Positions 44,866 to 53,748 of a stretch of DNA of 64,000 nucleotides are shown in pieces. Origin of the DNA: Marinococcus sp. PL1-022. Lineage in GTDB: Bacteria > Bacillota > Bacilli > Bacillales > Marinococcaceae. Position 1 is the first letter of the stretch; every line of letters begins with the position of its first letter. Location: positions 511,495-575,494 of the forward strand of contig NZ_JAWXCX010000001.1 of NCBI RefSeq assembly GCF_033845285.1. Direction: 5' to 3'. A model generated the notes under the pieces. That model was not told where the DNA came from. It saw nothing but the letters and a program-made list of their open reading frames with translations, and searched no databases. The position numbers and the translations under genes were made by a program.

Positions 44866-46923
44866 ATGCCGCTAAGTGAACGGGATAATGAAATATTAAA
44901 CGAACTAATCCGCAACCCGTCGGTCACTAGCATGGCGCTTGAAGAAAAGCATCAACTGACACGAAGGCAGCTCGGCTACAGCATTAATAAAGTAAACGAC
45001 TGGCTTTTAAGCAAAAACCTTCCGGTTATTGAACGAACGCGCCAAGGGCATTTCATTATTGATCAGTCCGTTTACACAAATTTCGGCGTGGATGAAGAAC
45101 TCATTGCAGCTGAAAAACCAATACTCACCGGAAAACAGCGTACTTATTATCTTATTATGATGCTAGTCGGCAGTGAAGAGCCGCTTTCATTAAATCATTT
45201 CACAAGTGAGCTGCAGCTGAGTAAAAACACCGTATTAAATGAGCTGAAGGAAGCGCAGCAGTATTTAGGTGACTACCAGCTTCTTATCAAATATTCCCGT
45301 AAAGAGGGGTATCTGGTGGACGGGAAAGAATTTCAGATCCGGAAACTGTTGATGAATGTAACGTATCAGCTGCTCGCTATGCAGGACGGTGCGACAAGAA
45401 TCAAAATGATAGCCGGAATTGATGAGGAGGAGCTCGACGATTACCGCCAGCGGATTGAAAACATCGAAAACAAGCTCAGTCTGAAATTTACTGATGAAAA
45501 GCTTGAAACAATGCCTTATATATTAGCTTTAATTTTAAAAAGAATAAAAAAAGGCTACACGATGGACACATTTTCAATCCAGTATGAAGAGCTTTCAGAT
45601 ACGAAAGAATACCAGGCTACAGAGGAAATATTTAAAAAGAATGAACACATTCCGATGGAAGAGCGTTTGTTTATCACGCTGCATCTTTTGACAGCAAATG
45701 TATACAGCACTTCGTTTCCGATGGAAGACGATGTGATTCCGAATTTAGGGGCCGCCACAGATGATATGCTGCGCCAATTTGAGAAAAGCGCCTGTGTTTA
45801 TTTACATGAACGCGACCAGCTGCTTGATAAGCTGCTTCAGCACATTAAGCCGGCTTATTACCGTATCAAATATCAGCTGTCGGAAACGTCATCTACCCAG
45901 GTGCCGCTCAGCAAGGAATTCAAAGCATTGCATCATCTGGTAAAACAATCCACTGCACCACTTGAGAAGTTAATCGGCAGCCGGATCCCAGACAGCGAAA
46001 GCAGCTTCATTACAATGCTGATCGGAGGCTGGATGAAACGGCAGGGCGAAAGCATTGAAAAGAAAGTTAAGGCCATTGTGGTCTGCCCTCAGGGTGTGTC
46101 TGTCTCAAGACTGATGCTTAATGAGCTGAGTGAGCTTTTTCCGGAATTTGTTTTTCTTGATTCTTTATCGGTACGGGAATTTCTGTACTATCCTCTGGAG
46201 TACGACATCGTATTCGCCCCGACGTTTCTCGAGACCGAAAAAAAACTGTTCGTAGTAAAAACGTTTTTAGGCCGGGAAGAACGCCAGCGTCTTCGCAAGC
46301 AGGTAATGCTTGAGCTTTACGGATATTTGCCGAACCATCTGGATATTGATGAAATCATTCAGATTATTGGGCGCCATGCTCATATCCATAATGAAAGTGC
46401 ACTTATAGAAGATATCCAAAATTATATTAATCAGGATAATGAAAGCTCAGTGAATTACAGCATGGGTAAAGCTGAATACAATTTGGATGAATTAATCACT
46501 CCGGCTTCCATTACCCTGAGGGATAAAGTGAGCGATTGGGAAGAGGCGGTAAAGGCAGGAGCGAAGCCGTTACTCGAAAATAAAAGTATTACGGGCGACT
46601 ATGTGAACAGTATGCTGCGCTATACCGAAGAAGATCCTTATATTGTCATAGGGCCGAATATTGCGATTCCCCACGCTTCACCGGAAGACGGAGTGAACGA
46701 AGTAGGAATGAGTTTGTTGAGACTGAAGGAAGGAGTTCTTTTCTCCGAAGAATACCGGATCAATCTGGTGATCGTCATTGCTGCAGTAGATAAACAAAAG
46801 CATATTCACGCGCTGATGCAGTTAATGAAGCTTGCGGGCTCACAAACAGCACGAGATCAAATAACAGCTGCAGATTCTGCTAAAGATATATACAAACTTA
46901 TTCAGTCGTATTCCAAAGATTAA
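44866..46923 (+). CDS. PRD-containing PTS regulator (BglG/MtlR-type activator with EIIB and EIIA domains)
   Basis: A 685-residue regulator. The N-terminus has two helix-turn-helix modules (LEEKHQLTRRQLGYSINKV; LSKNTVLNELKEAQ), followed by two PTS regulation domains (~residues 175-390), a GatB-like EIIB domain with VVCPQGVSVSRLM (Cys407) and a mannitol/fructose-type EIIA domain with IAIPHASPEDG (His603). Such proteins activate PTS operons when phosphorylated by HPr and dephosphorylated by the cognate EII. It leads the galactitol-type operon and should control it. A GGGGGGAAGGAG site precedes the ATG; a cre site lies in its promoter region. Confidence 0.92.
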   Translation: MPLSERDNEILNELIRNPSVTSMALEEKHQLTRRQLGYSINKVNDWLLSKNLPVIERTRQGHFIIDQSVYTNFGVDEELIAAEKPILTGKQRTYYLIMMLVGSEEPLSLNHFTSELQLSKNTVLNELKEAQQYLGDYQLLIKYSRKEGYLVDGKEFQIRKLLMNVTYQLLAMQDGATRIKMIAGIDEEELDDYRQRIENIENKLSLKFTDEKLETMPYILALILKRIKKGYTMDTFSIQYEELSDTKEYQATEEIFKKNEHIPMEERLFITLHLLTANVYSTSFPMEDDVIPNLGAATDDMLRQFEKSACVYLHERDQLLDKLLQHIKPAYYRIKYQLSETSSTQVPLSKEFKALHHLVKQSTAPLEKLIGSRIPDSESSFITMLIGGWMKRQGESIEKKVKAIVVCPQGVSVSRLMLNELSELFPEFVFLDSLSVREFLYYPLEYDIVFAPTFLETEKKLFVVKTFLGREERQRLRKQVMLELYGYLPNHLDIDEIIQIIGRHAHIHNESALIEDIQNYINQDNESSVNYSMGKAEYNLDELITPASITLRDKVSDWEEAVKAGAKPLLENKSITGDYVNSMLRYTEEDPYIVIGPNIAIPHASPEDGVNEVGMSLLRLKEGVLFSEEYRINLVIVIAAVDKQKHIHALMQLMKLAGSQTARDQITAADSAKDIYKLIQSYSKD

Positions 46924-46958
46924 CTGCGACAAATTTAATTCCACCAAGGAGGGGCCTG

Positions 46959-47447
46959 ATGAGCGATTTGTATTTTGATACTCCTGTGATTCTTTTAGAT
47001 ATGGACGGGGGAGCCAAAGAAGAAGTATTGCGGACTATGGCACAAAATTTAGTGAACAACGGACTGGTAAAACAAAGCTTCGTAGAAGCGGTAATCCAAA
47101 GAGAAAATGAGTACGCTACCGGCCTGCCGACAGGCGACATTGCGGTTGCTATTCCTCACACAGATGTAGAGCATGTACAGCAAAAAGCAATCAGTGTGGG
47201 AATACTGAAGGAGCCCGTCGACTTTGTCATCATGGGTGACGACACAGAAACGGTTCCGGTCAAAATCGTATTTATGCTTGCCATGGACGAGGCACACTCC
47301 CAGCTGAAGCTTTTGCAGCAGCTTATGCAGGTGTTTCAGGACCAGAGTGTTTTAAACGAACTCATCAGTACATCTGATGAAAAACAGATCAAACATATAA
47401 TGGAAGAGAAATTGGATGCGTTATCACTTGAAGGAGGTGAAAAATAA
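46959..47447 (+). CDS. PTS EIIA component (galactitol/fructose-mannitol class)
   Basis: A 162-residue cytoplasmic phosphocarrier. The active-site His67 lies in AVAIPHTDVEHV, preceded by EYATGLPTGD, the normal EIIA-2 layout. It passes phosphate from HPr to the EIIB. It is encoded 35 bases after the regulator with an AAGGAGGGG site, and its stop overlaps the EIIB start (TAATG). Confidence 0.93.
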   Translation: MSDLYFDTPVILLDMDGGAKEEVLRTMAQNLVNNGLVKQSFVEAVIQRENEYATGLPTGDIAVAIPHTDVEHVQQKAISVGILKEPVDFVIMGDDTETVPVKIVFMLAMDEAHSQLKLLQQLMQVFQDQSVLNELISTSDEKQIKHIMEEKLDALSLEGGEK

Positions 47448-47731
47448 TGGCAAAAAAACAAGTATTAGTAGCATGTGGAGCAGGCGTGGCAACTTCCACA
47501 GTTGTTAACGGTGCTATTGAAGATATGGCTAAGGAGCATAAATTATCGGTAGATCTTAAACAGATTAAAATAGCGGAAGTAGAAAGCTATGTTGATACTG
47601 CTGACTTACTGGTAACGACAGCTACCATCAAAAAGGAATACCCGTTTCCGGTAATCAATGCACGTTCATTCCTCACAGGAATTGGAATGGAAGATACCAA
47701 GCAGGAAATTCTGGATGAATTGAAAAAATAA
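47447..47731 (+). CDS. PTS EIIB component, galactitol type
   Basis: A 94-residue phosphocarrier with the GatB-type loop VACGAGVATSTVV; Cys10 is the phosphorylation site. It accepts phosphate from EIIA and passes it to the substrate at EIIC. The start overlaps the EIIA stop and has a GGAGGTGA site inside the EIIA gene. Confidence 0.94.
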   Translation: MAKKQVLVACGAGVATSTVVNGAIEDMAKEHKLSVDLKQIKIAEVESYVDTADLLVTTATIKKEYPFPVINARSFLTGIGMEDTKQEILDELKK

Positions 47732-47800
47732 CAGCAGTCCCGGTTTCCTGTTTCATCAGGGAAGCCGGGCTCATTACTACAGGTATGAGGGGGAAGTGGC

Positions 47801-49063
47801 ATGCAGGGATTTGTAGATCTTGTACAGGGGTTTTTGGCTCTGGGAGCAACAGTAATTTTACCAGTTGTTATCTTTTTGCTCGGTTTATTATTCGGGCAGA
47901 AGCCGGGGAAGGCATTCCGTTCCGGTTTAACAATTGGGGTAGCATTTGTAGGGATATTTCTTGTTGTTGACTTACTGGTTAATAACTTAGGGCCGGCAGC
48001 GCAGGGAATGGTTGATCGATTAGGAGTTAACCTGGATGTAATTGACGTCGGCTGGCCGGCGACATCATCTATTGCCTGGGCTTCTACGGCAGTAGCAGCA
48101 TTTATTATTCCATTGGGACTGCTTGTAAACGTTGTCATGCTTTTGACAAAAACGACGAAAACAATGAACGTGGATATTTGGAACTTTTGGCACTATACCT
48201 TTATGGCTGCGGTAGTATACACCGTATCTGACAGTATTATTCAAGGACTTATTGCTGCAGTTATCTTTCAAATCGTGACCTTGAAAATTGCTGACTGGAC
48301 CGCACCGATGGTGGAAGACTTTTACGAGCTTCCAGGGGTATCAATCGCAACAGGAAGTACCGTATCGTACGCCCCGGGTATTTTTCTCGTAAAAGGTCTG
48401 CAGAAAATCCCCGGCGTCAACCGGTGGAGCGCAGATCCTGACAGTATTCAAAGACGGTTTGGCGTGTTCGGCGAATCCATCTTTATCGGCTTGTTCCTCG
48501 GTGTAGCAATCGGTGCCCTGGCTGGCTACAGTGTAGGGGAAGTAATTGAAATCGGGATGGCTATGGCCGCCGTTATGGTACTGATGCCACGGATGGTTAA
48601 GATTTTGATGGAGGGCTTAATGCCTGTATCAGAGTCAGCCAGAAACTGGTTGAACAAACACTTCAGCAACAAGGAAATTTATATCGGCCTGGACGCAGCG
48701 GTTCTTTTGGGCCACCCATCCGTTATTGCAACTGCACTAATTCTTGTCCCAATCACAGTTGTGCTGGCAGTATTTCTGCCTGGTAACGCTCTGCTTCCTT
48801 TCGGGGACCTTGCGACAATTCCATTTGTTGTTGCGTTTATCGTCGGGGCAGCGAGAGGTAACATTATACACTCTGTGCTGGTAGGTACCGTGATGATCGC
48901 TCTTTCGCTTTATATGGCGACAGATATTGCGAACGTATTTACAACGATGGCTGAAAACGCTGATTTCGACATGCCTGAAGATTCCGCACGGATTTCAAGC
49001 ATTGACCAGGGCGGAAACCTGATTAACTGGCTCATCTGGAGATTCTTCGAACTGTTTAATTAA
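47801..49063 (+). CDS. PTS EIIC component, galactitol type
   Basis: A 420-residue permease of the Gat family with about nine or ten helices. Family stretches: FGQKPGKAFRSGLTIGVAFV, a cytosolic loop around KTTKTMNVDIWNFWHY, and YIGLDAAVLLGHPSVIATAL. It imports and phosphorylates a polyol, by family galactitol or a related sugar alcohol. The ATG has a GAGGGGGAA site. It continues the regulator-EIIA-EIIB order. Confidence 0.92.
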   Translation: MQGFVDLVQGFLALGATVILPVVIFLLGLLFGQKPGKAFRSGLTIGVAFVGIFLVVDLLVNNLGPAAQGMVDRLGVNLDVIDVGWPATSSIAWASTAVAAFIIPLGLLVNVVMLLTKTTKTMNVDIWNFWHYTFMAAVVYTVSDSIIQGLIAAVIFQIVTLKIADWTAPMVEDFYELPGVSIATGSTVSYAPGIFLVKGLQKIPGVNRWSADPDSIQRRFGVFGESIFIGLFLGVAIGALAGYSVGEVIEIGMAMAAVMVLMPRMVKILMEGLMPVSESARNWLNKHFSNKEIYIGLDAAVLLGHPSVIATALILVPITVVLAVFLPGNALLPFGDLATIPFVVAFIVGAARGNIIHSVLVGTVMIALSLYMATDIANVFTTMAENADFDMPEDSARISSIDQGGNLINWLIWRFFELFN

Positions 49064-49116
49064 ACCTCTCTCAAGCAGAACATACATGAAAATTAACACA
49101 CCGGGAGGATGAAAGC

Positions 49117-50148
49117 ATGAAAGCATTGGTGAAAACCGATTTAGAGCATGGAAGCATCGAAGTACAGGAAAAGCAGGAGCCGACGCCCGGGAAAGACCAG
49201 GTAAAGATCAAAGTAAAGTATGCAGGTGTCTGCGGCACAGATATCCACGCCTATGAGGGTCATTACAAAGTTAGTGCGCCGGTGACGCTTGGACATGAAT
49301 TTGCTGGTGAAGTCGTAGAAGTCGGAGAGGGAGTCAGCGACTTTAAGCCCGGAGACCGGGTCACCTCAGAAACGACGTTCTATATTTGCGGTGAGTGCCG
49401 GTACTGCCGGGCTGGCGACTACAACCTATGCAGCTGGCGCAAAGGGCTTGGCAATCAGTATGACGGAGCGTTTGCGAAGTACTTAATTGCCAGGAAAGCA
49501 AGCCTTCATCATCTTCCGGAAAACGTTGACTATCAGTCTGCTGCGATGACAGAGCCGCTTGCATGCACGCATCACGCGGTAGCTAAAACAGAAATCACGG
49601 ACGGTGATATTGCAGTAGTTATCGGACCGGGACCAATCGGCCTGTTTACTGCTCAGGTGGCTCAGAGCCGGGGAGCTAAAGTTATTATAACTGGCCTGAC
49701 AAATGATAAAGTGCGTCTGGAAAAGGCGAAGGAGCTTGGAATTGATTACGTTGTTAACTCACAGGAAGAGGATCTTCATGAATTCGTCAACAGCGTAACC
49801 GATGGGTACGGGGCAGATATCGTTTTCGAATGCTCGGGAGCTGTGCCGGCGGCCAAGCAGGCAATCGGGCTGTTACGGAAAAAAGGACAGTACGCCCAGG
49901 TAGGGATTTTTACGACACCGGATATTCAATTTGATTTTGACAAAGTGATTCAGAAAGAAATTCGTGTAGTCGGCAGCCGGAGCCAGAAGCCTGCAGACTG
50001 GGAGCCTTCGCTTGAACTGATGAACAGCGGACTTGTGAATGCAAGGGCAATGGTCACTCACGAATATGACATTACGGAGTGGGATAAAGCCTACCAAAAA
50101 ATTAAAGACGGTGAAGCTATTAAAGTACTGCTTACCCCTGTGGATTAA
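49117..50148 (+). CDS. Zinc-dependent medium-chain dehydrogenase (polyol dehydrogenase type)
   Basis: A 343-residue MDR enzyme. Catalytic zinc residues are in AGVCGTDIHAYEG (Cys) and LGHEFAGEV (His, Glu). The structural zinc loop reads CGECRYCRAGDYNLC (four Cys). The NAD-binding segment is VVIGPGPIGLFTAQVAQSRG. It probably oxidises the imported polyol phosphate to a keto-phosphate; sorbitol- or galactitol-phosphate dehydrogenase are the nearest functional guesses. It follows EIIC by 53 bases with a GGGAGGA site. Confidence 0.9.
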   Translation: MKALVKTDLEHGSIEVQEKQEPTPGKDQVKIKVKYAGVCGTDIHAYEGHYKVSAPVTLGHEFAGEVVEVGEGVSDFKPGDRVTSETTFYICGECRYCRAGDYNLCSWRKGLGNQYDGAFAKYLIARKASLHHLPENVDYQSAAMTEPLACTHHAVAKTEITDGDIAVVIGPGPIGLFTAQVAQSRGAKVIITGLTNDKVRLEKAKELGIDYVVNSQEEDLHEFVNSVTDGYGADIVFECSGAVPAAKQAIGLLRKKGQYAQVGIFTTPDIQFDFDKVIQKEIRVVGSRSQKPADWEPSLELMNSGLVNARAMVTHEYDITEWDKAYQKIKDGEAIKVLLTPVD

Positions 50149-50265
50149 TATCAGCTGGAAGTAAACATTGACCATGGGGATTAAAAAGACAGGGAGCTAT
50201 AAACAAGAAAGGCTCCCTGCCCGCTGTCAGCGGAAAAATATAGTGAAAAGGTAAGGAGGGACACC

Positions 50266-50433
50266 ATGACAGAATTAATGCTTGATTTTATGCTGGGTCC
50301 AATGCGTGTAATCGGGGATTTCTATTTTGACCACCAGATGATTTTTAATCCACTGATTGTCGGAGCGGCGTTAATAAAAATATTGTTTGGAAAGAAAAAG
50401 GCAAAAAATGAACCAGCCAATTCAGAATCGTAA
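50266..50433 (+). CDS. 55-residue small protein inside the PTS operon, unknown
   Basis: A short gene with an AAGGAGGG site 5 bases before its ATG, placed between two zinc dehydrogenase genes. The peptide has an amphipathic, Met/Phe-rich N-terminal half (MLDFMLGPMRVIGDFYFD), a short hydrophobic helix (NPLIVGAALIKILFG) and a basic then polar tail (KKKAKNEPANSES). It looks membrane-associated. It might assist the EIIC permease or hold the dehydrogenase near it; that is speculation. It is too short for normal ORF cut-offs and easily missed. Confidence 0.65.
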   Translation: MTELMLDFMLGPMRVIGDFYFDHQMIFNPLIVGAALIKILFGKKKAKNEPANSES

Positions 50434-50459
50434 TATCGTTACTTTGAAGGGAGAAAAAC

Positions 50460-51509
50460 ATGAAAAGTCTTAAACTATACGGACAGCAGGACCTCCGATT
50501 CGAAGAAGCTTCAAAGCCGGTAATTGAAAACGCTGATGATGTTATTATCAAGGTGAAAGCTGCAGGACTTTGCGGTTCCGACATTTCCCGCTACAAAAAG
50601 CTGGGCCCGTACGTGGAAGGCATGATTTTCGGTCATGAATTCGCAGGGGAGGTCGCAGAAACTGGACACGGAGTATCACATGTACAAAAAGGCGACCGCG
50701 TGGCTGGGTGCCCAACATTTCGGTGCGGGAAGTGTCTGAGCTGTCAAAAAGGAGAGCCGTCACGCTGTGAAAACCTGACTGTAATTGGCGCCCGCCACCC
50801 GGGGTCCTATGCAGAATACGTTAAGCTGCCGGCTGAAAATGTTCTGCCGCTGCCTGAACAGGTGGACTATAATACCGCTGCCCTTGTAGAACCCGCCGCT
50901 GTGGTAGCCCATGGGTTTTACCGCACAAGCATCCAGCCCGGGGCGGAAGTGGCCGTAATGGGATGCGGAAGTATCGGCCTTCTGGCTGTGCAGTGGGCAA
51001 AAATATTTGGTGCGAAAAAAGTGTATGCGATTGATATCGATGATGTAAAGCTGCAAACCGCGAGGGAAGTTGGCGCGGATGTATTGATCAATTCGAGTCA
51101 GCGTCCAGCCCATGAACAAATAGAGGAGCATACAGGCGGATACGGAGTGGATCTTGCAGTGGAATCTGCAGGAGCGCCTGCGACATCTGCCCAGGTGCTC
51201 GCTCTTCCAAAAAAGGGAGGAGAAGTTGTGTTTATGGGGATTCCGTACGCGGATATCACGATTGAACGTTTTTATTTTGAACGCATTGTTCGTAATGAAC
51301 TGAGGATACTGGGCTCCTGGAACGCTGTATCGTCGCCGTTTCCCGGAAAAGAATGGACGTCCGCGCTGCACTATATGAGCACCGGCCAGATTAATGTTGA
51401 GCCGATGATCTCCCATACCCCTGGTCTTTCGGACGGACCGGAAACCTTCAATAATTTAATCGAAGGAAGAGGAAATTATGTGAAGGTCGTTTTTCACCCG
51501 GAAAAATAA
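50460..51509 (+). CDS. Galactitol-1-phosphate 5-dehydrogenase-like zinc dehydrogenase
   Basis: A 349-residue MDR enzyme close to GatD. Catalytic zinc residues in AAGLCGSDISRY and FGHEFAGEVAE, a structural-zinc loop CGKCLSCQKGEPSRC, and the NAD-binding segment VAVMGCGSIGLLAVQWAK. It should oxidise galactitol 1-phosphate or a similar polyol phosphate to the tagatose-type ketose phosphate. No kinase or tagatose-bisphosphate aldolase follows, so later steps are encoded elsewhere. It ends the operon at a long perfect hairpin. Confidence 0.9.
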   Translation: MKSLKLYGQQDLRFEEASKPVIENADDVIIKVKAAGLCGSDISRYKKLGPYVEGMIFGHEFAGEVAETGHGVSHVQKGDRVAGCPTFRCGKCLSCQKGEPSRCENLTVIGARHPGSYAEYVKLPAENVLPLPEQVDYNTAALVEPAAVVAHGFYRTSIQPGAEVAVMGCGSIGLLAVQWAKIFGAKKVYAIDIDDVKLQTAREVGADVLINSSQRPAHEQIEEHTGGYGVDLAVESAGAPATSAQVLALPKKGGEVVFMGIPYADITIERFYFERIVRNELRILGSWNAVSSPFPGKEWTSALHYMSTGQINVEPMISHTPGLSDGPETFNNLIEGRGNYVKVVFHPEK

Positions 51510-51516
51510 TTAATTA

Positions 51517-51570
51517 GATAAAAGCCAGGCTGGCCCCGGGAGAGGGAGCGCAGCCTGGCTTTTATCTTTT
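51517..51570. terminator. Bidirectional terminator with 16-bp perfect stem
   Basis: GATAAAAGCCAGGCTG pairs perfectly with CAGCCTGGCTTTTATC. A/T-rich ends on both sides allow it to serve the PTS operon and the convergent usp gene. Confidence 0.9.
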
Positions 51571-52459
51571 ATTGTTCCTGTTCCGGGAGACGGGCCAGCA
51601 AAACGTCACAATCGGCCCGGTGTACAATACCTTCTGAAACGCTGCCAAGGAAAAACCGCTCTGTCGTATTCAGGCCGGAGGCGCCAACAATAATGAGGTC
51701 GGCTTTATACTTTTTAGCCAAATCCTCCGCGATAACGACCTTGGGAGCACCGTGGTGAAGCTCTGCTTCTACATGCTCCAAGCCGGCATTCAGCGCTTTT
51801 TCCCGGTATTCTTCAAGCATCTTTTCAGAATAGCTTTCCATTTCGATAAACAGCCCGGTGTCATGCTGTTCCATGGAGGTGAGAACGACTGAGTCGATAA
51901 CGTGTGCGATCAGAACAGCTGCATTTTCTTCCATTGCCAGGGCGATTCCTTTGTCAAACGCATGAGTTGCTTCCTTAGAGCCGTCAATAGCAATAATGAT
52001 TCTCTTATAATCGCTCCCGGCATCCTTGTTTCGGACGACGAGAACATCGCATCTGGCGTTGCGTACGATTCCGGTGGAAACACTTCCCATAATAAATCGT
52101 CCGACTGTTCCAGCCCCGGAGGCGCCGGTAATAATCAGGTCTGTCCCATACTCCGGAGCGAGCTCTTTGGTAATAATGGCTTTTGGCGCCCCGGTTTCCA
52201 TTACTGTCTGGACATCCACCCCGGATCCTTCAGCCTCTGCTTTGTATAAGTTTAACAACACCTTGCCCTGTTCTCCCGCCGTTTCCATAATAGTTGGTAT
52301 ATACTGAACCAGGCGGTTTAGCGTTCTGTACTCTACAACATGGGCCACTGTCAGCTGGCTTTGATGCTTTCTGGCCAGTGAGAGACCGCGGCGGAATGCC
52401 TGCATGGATTCATCCGAACTGTCAACAGCTGTGAGAATATTCTGGTAATGTTTGATCAT
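51569..52459 (-). CDS. Tandem-domain universal stress protein
   Basis: A 296-residue protein made of two Usp domains. Domain 1 (residues 1-~145) begins NILTAVDSSDES and ends with GASGAGTVGRFIMGS; domain 2 (~150-290) begins RIIIAIDGSKEA and ends with GASGLNTTERFFLGS. Both have the ATP-binding G-x2-G-x9-G-S pattern. It is divergent from a second tandem Usp gene of the same length, separated by 259 bases, probably an old duplication. Confidence 0.93.
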   Translation of the reverse strand: MIKHYQNILTAVDSSDESMQAFRRGLSLARKHQSQLTVAHVVEYRTLNRLVQYIPTIMETAGEQGKVLLNLYKAEAEGSGVDVQTVMETGAPKAIITKELAPEYGTDLIITGASGAGTVGRFIMGSVSTGIVRNARCDVLVVRNKDAGSDYKRIIIAIDGSKEATHAFDKGIALAMEENAAVLIAHVIDSVVLTSMEQHDTGLFIEMESYSEKMLEEYREKALNAGLEHVEAELHHGAPKVVIAEDLAKKYKADLIIVGASGLNTTERFFLGSVSEGIVHRADCDVLLARLPEQEQ

Positions 52460-52718
52460 GGTAACGCCCCGCTTTCTTTACAAAAGTAGATTTTCGAGCA
52501 CGAAATGATCGGAAACAAAAACGAAATATCTTTCTATCTATTTCTATTATGGAACATATAAGCAAAGAACTCCACTGTATAATTTGGCAAAAAAAGTACA
52601 ATAGTAAAACTGAAGATAGTGCTATAATAGAGATAGAACTAAGACAGCCGGGCTTTCGGAAGCGAAATTATTTCCGGCAGCATCCGGTGTTGACGATGAT
52701 GGATAGGGGGCAGGCAAA

Positions 52719-53606
52719 ATGGAAAAAAGATACAATCGTATTTTAGTGGCAACAGATGGATCCGTGGAAGCTGAATTCGCATTGAAAAAAGGGATTGCGC
52801 TCGCCAAAGCGTATGATTGTTCATTAGGGATCTGCTACATTATCGACTACAACCATTACAGCCAGGCCCGGCTTCATACTACGGATTTATTACAGGCATC
52901 AAAGGAAAAAGGGGAAGAAATTATTGCTGCCTGCAAAGAAAAAGCCGAAAATGCAGGACTCACGGATATAACCGTGTTTTTGGAAAATGGCTCTCCGAGA
53001 ACTACTATTCCGAAGGACATTGCAAAAAGGTTTAAAGCGGACTTGATTCTTTGCGGAGCTTCAGGTATAGGTACATTTGAAAGATTCATTGTTGGAAGCG
53101 TTTCCGCAGGTATTGTACGAAATGCAGAATGTGATGCCTGGGTGGTTAGGAATAAACGCGATATTGAAAAATACAACAGTATTCTGATCGCAGTAGATGA
53201 CTCAGAAATGTCTGCCAACGCCTTTCGTGCCGGCCTGGCTATGGCAGAGGAGGAAGAAGCGAAGGCCGTGGTTACCCATGTTATTCATACACCGCTCGTT
53301 TCATCGGTAGAAAAAACAAGGGGCAATGTCATTGAAATATTTAAGAAAAACGGCAGGAATCTGCTTGAAATATATCGGGAGCTTGCGTTAAAAAGCAACG
53401 TTCCCCACGTTTCGTTTGCTTTGGAGTACGGTTCACCCAAAATGGTAATTCCAAAGGATGCTGCGGAAAAATATGAGGCAGACTTAATTGTCTCCGGGGC
53501 TTCCGGAGTCAGCAGTGCCGAACGGCTTCTTCTCGGAAGCGTCGGGGAAAGCATCGTCCGCAGAGCGGAATGCGACGTTCTCGTTGTCAGAAATGAACAC
53601 ATTTAA
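52719..53606 (+). CDS. Tandem-domain universal stress protein
   Basis: A 295-residue protein with two Usp domains (starts RILVATDGSVEA and SILIAVDDSEMS). The ATP-binding motifs are GASGIGTFERFIVGS in domain 1 and GASGVSSAERLLLGS in domain 2, both intact. Similar size and layout to the divergent neighbour. The RBS is GGGGGCAGG, before ATG. A TATAAT at 52622-52627 may be part of its promoter. Confidence 0.93.
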   Translation: MEKRYNRILVATDGSVEAEFALKKGIALAKAYDCSLGICYIIDYNHYSQARLHTTDLLQASKEKGEEIIAACKEKAENAGLTDITVFLENGSPRTTIPKDIAKRFKADLILCGASGIGTFERFIVGSVSAGIVRNAECDAWVVRNKRDIEKYNSILIAVDDSEMSANAFRAGLAMAEEEEAKAVVTHVIHTPLVSSVEKTRGNVIEIFKKNGRNLLEIYRELALKSNVPHVSFALEYGSPKMVIPKDAAEKYEADLIVSGASGVSSAERLLLGSVGESIVRRAECDVLVVRNEHI

Positions 53607-53706
53607 AATGCTTTCCAAAGTTTAGTTTATCAGTGAAGCTGGCCTATAACGGAGGAAACCCGGCTGGACGGCAGCCGGGGACTTATTCAATTGATTACAT
53701 CAATCA

Positions 53707-53738
53707 CAAAAGCCGGGTATCCATTATGGGTACCCGGC
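53707..53738 (-). terminator. Terminator after the second BCCT gene
   Basis: Reverse-strand GCCGGGTA pairs with TACCCGGC (with inner CCAT/ATGG), followed by TTTTG. Confidence 0.85.
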
Positions 53739-53748
53739 AAATGCTTTT

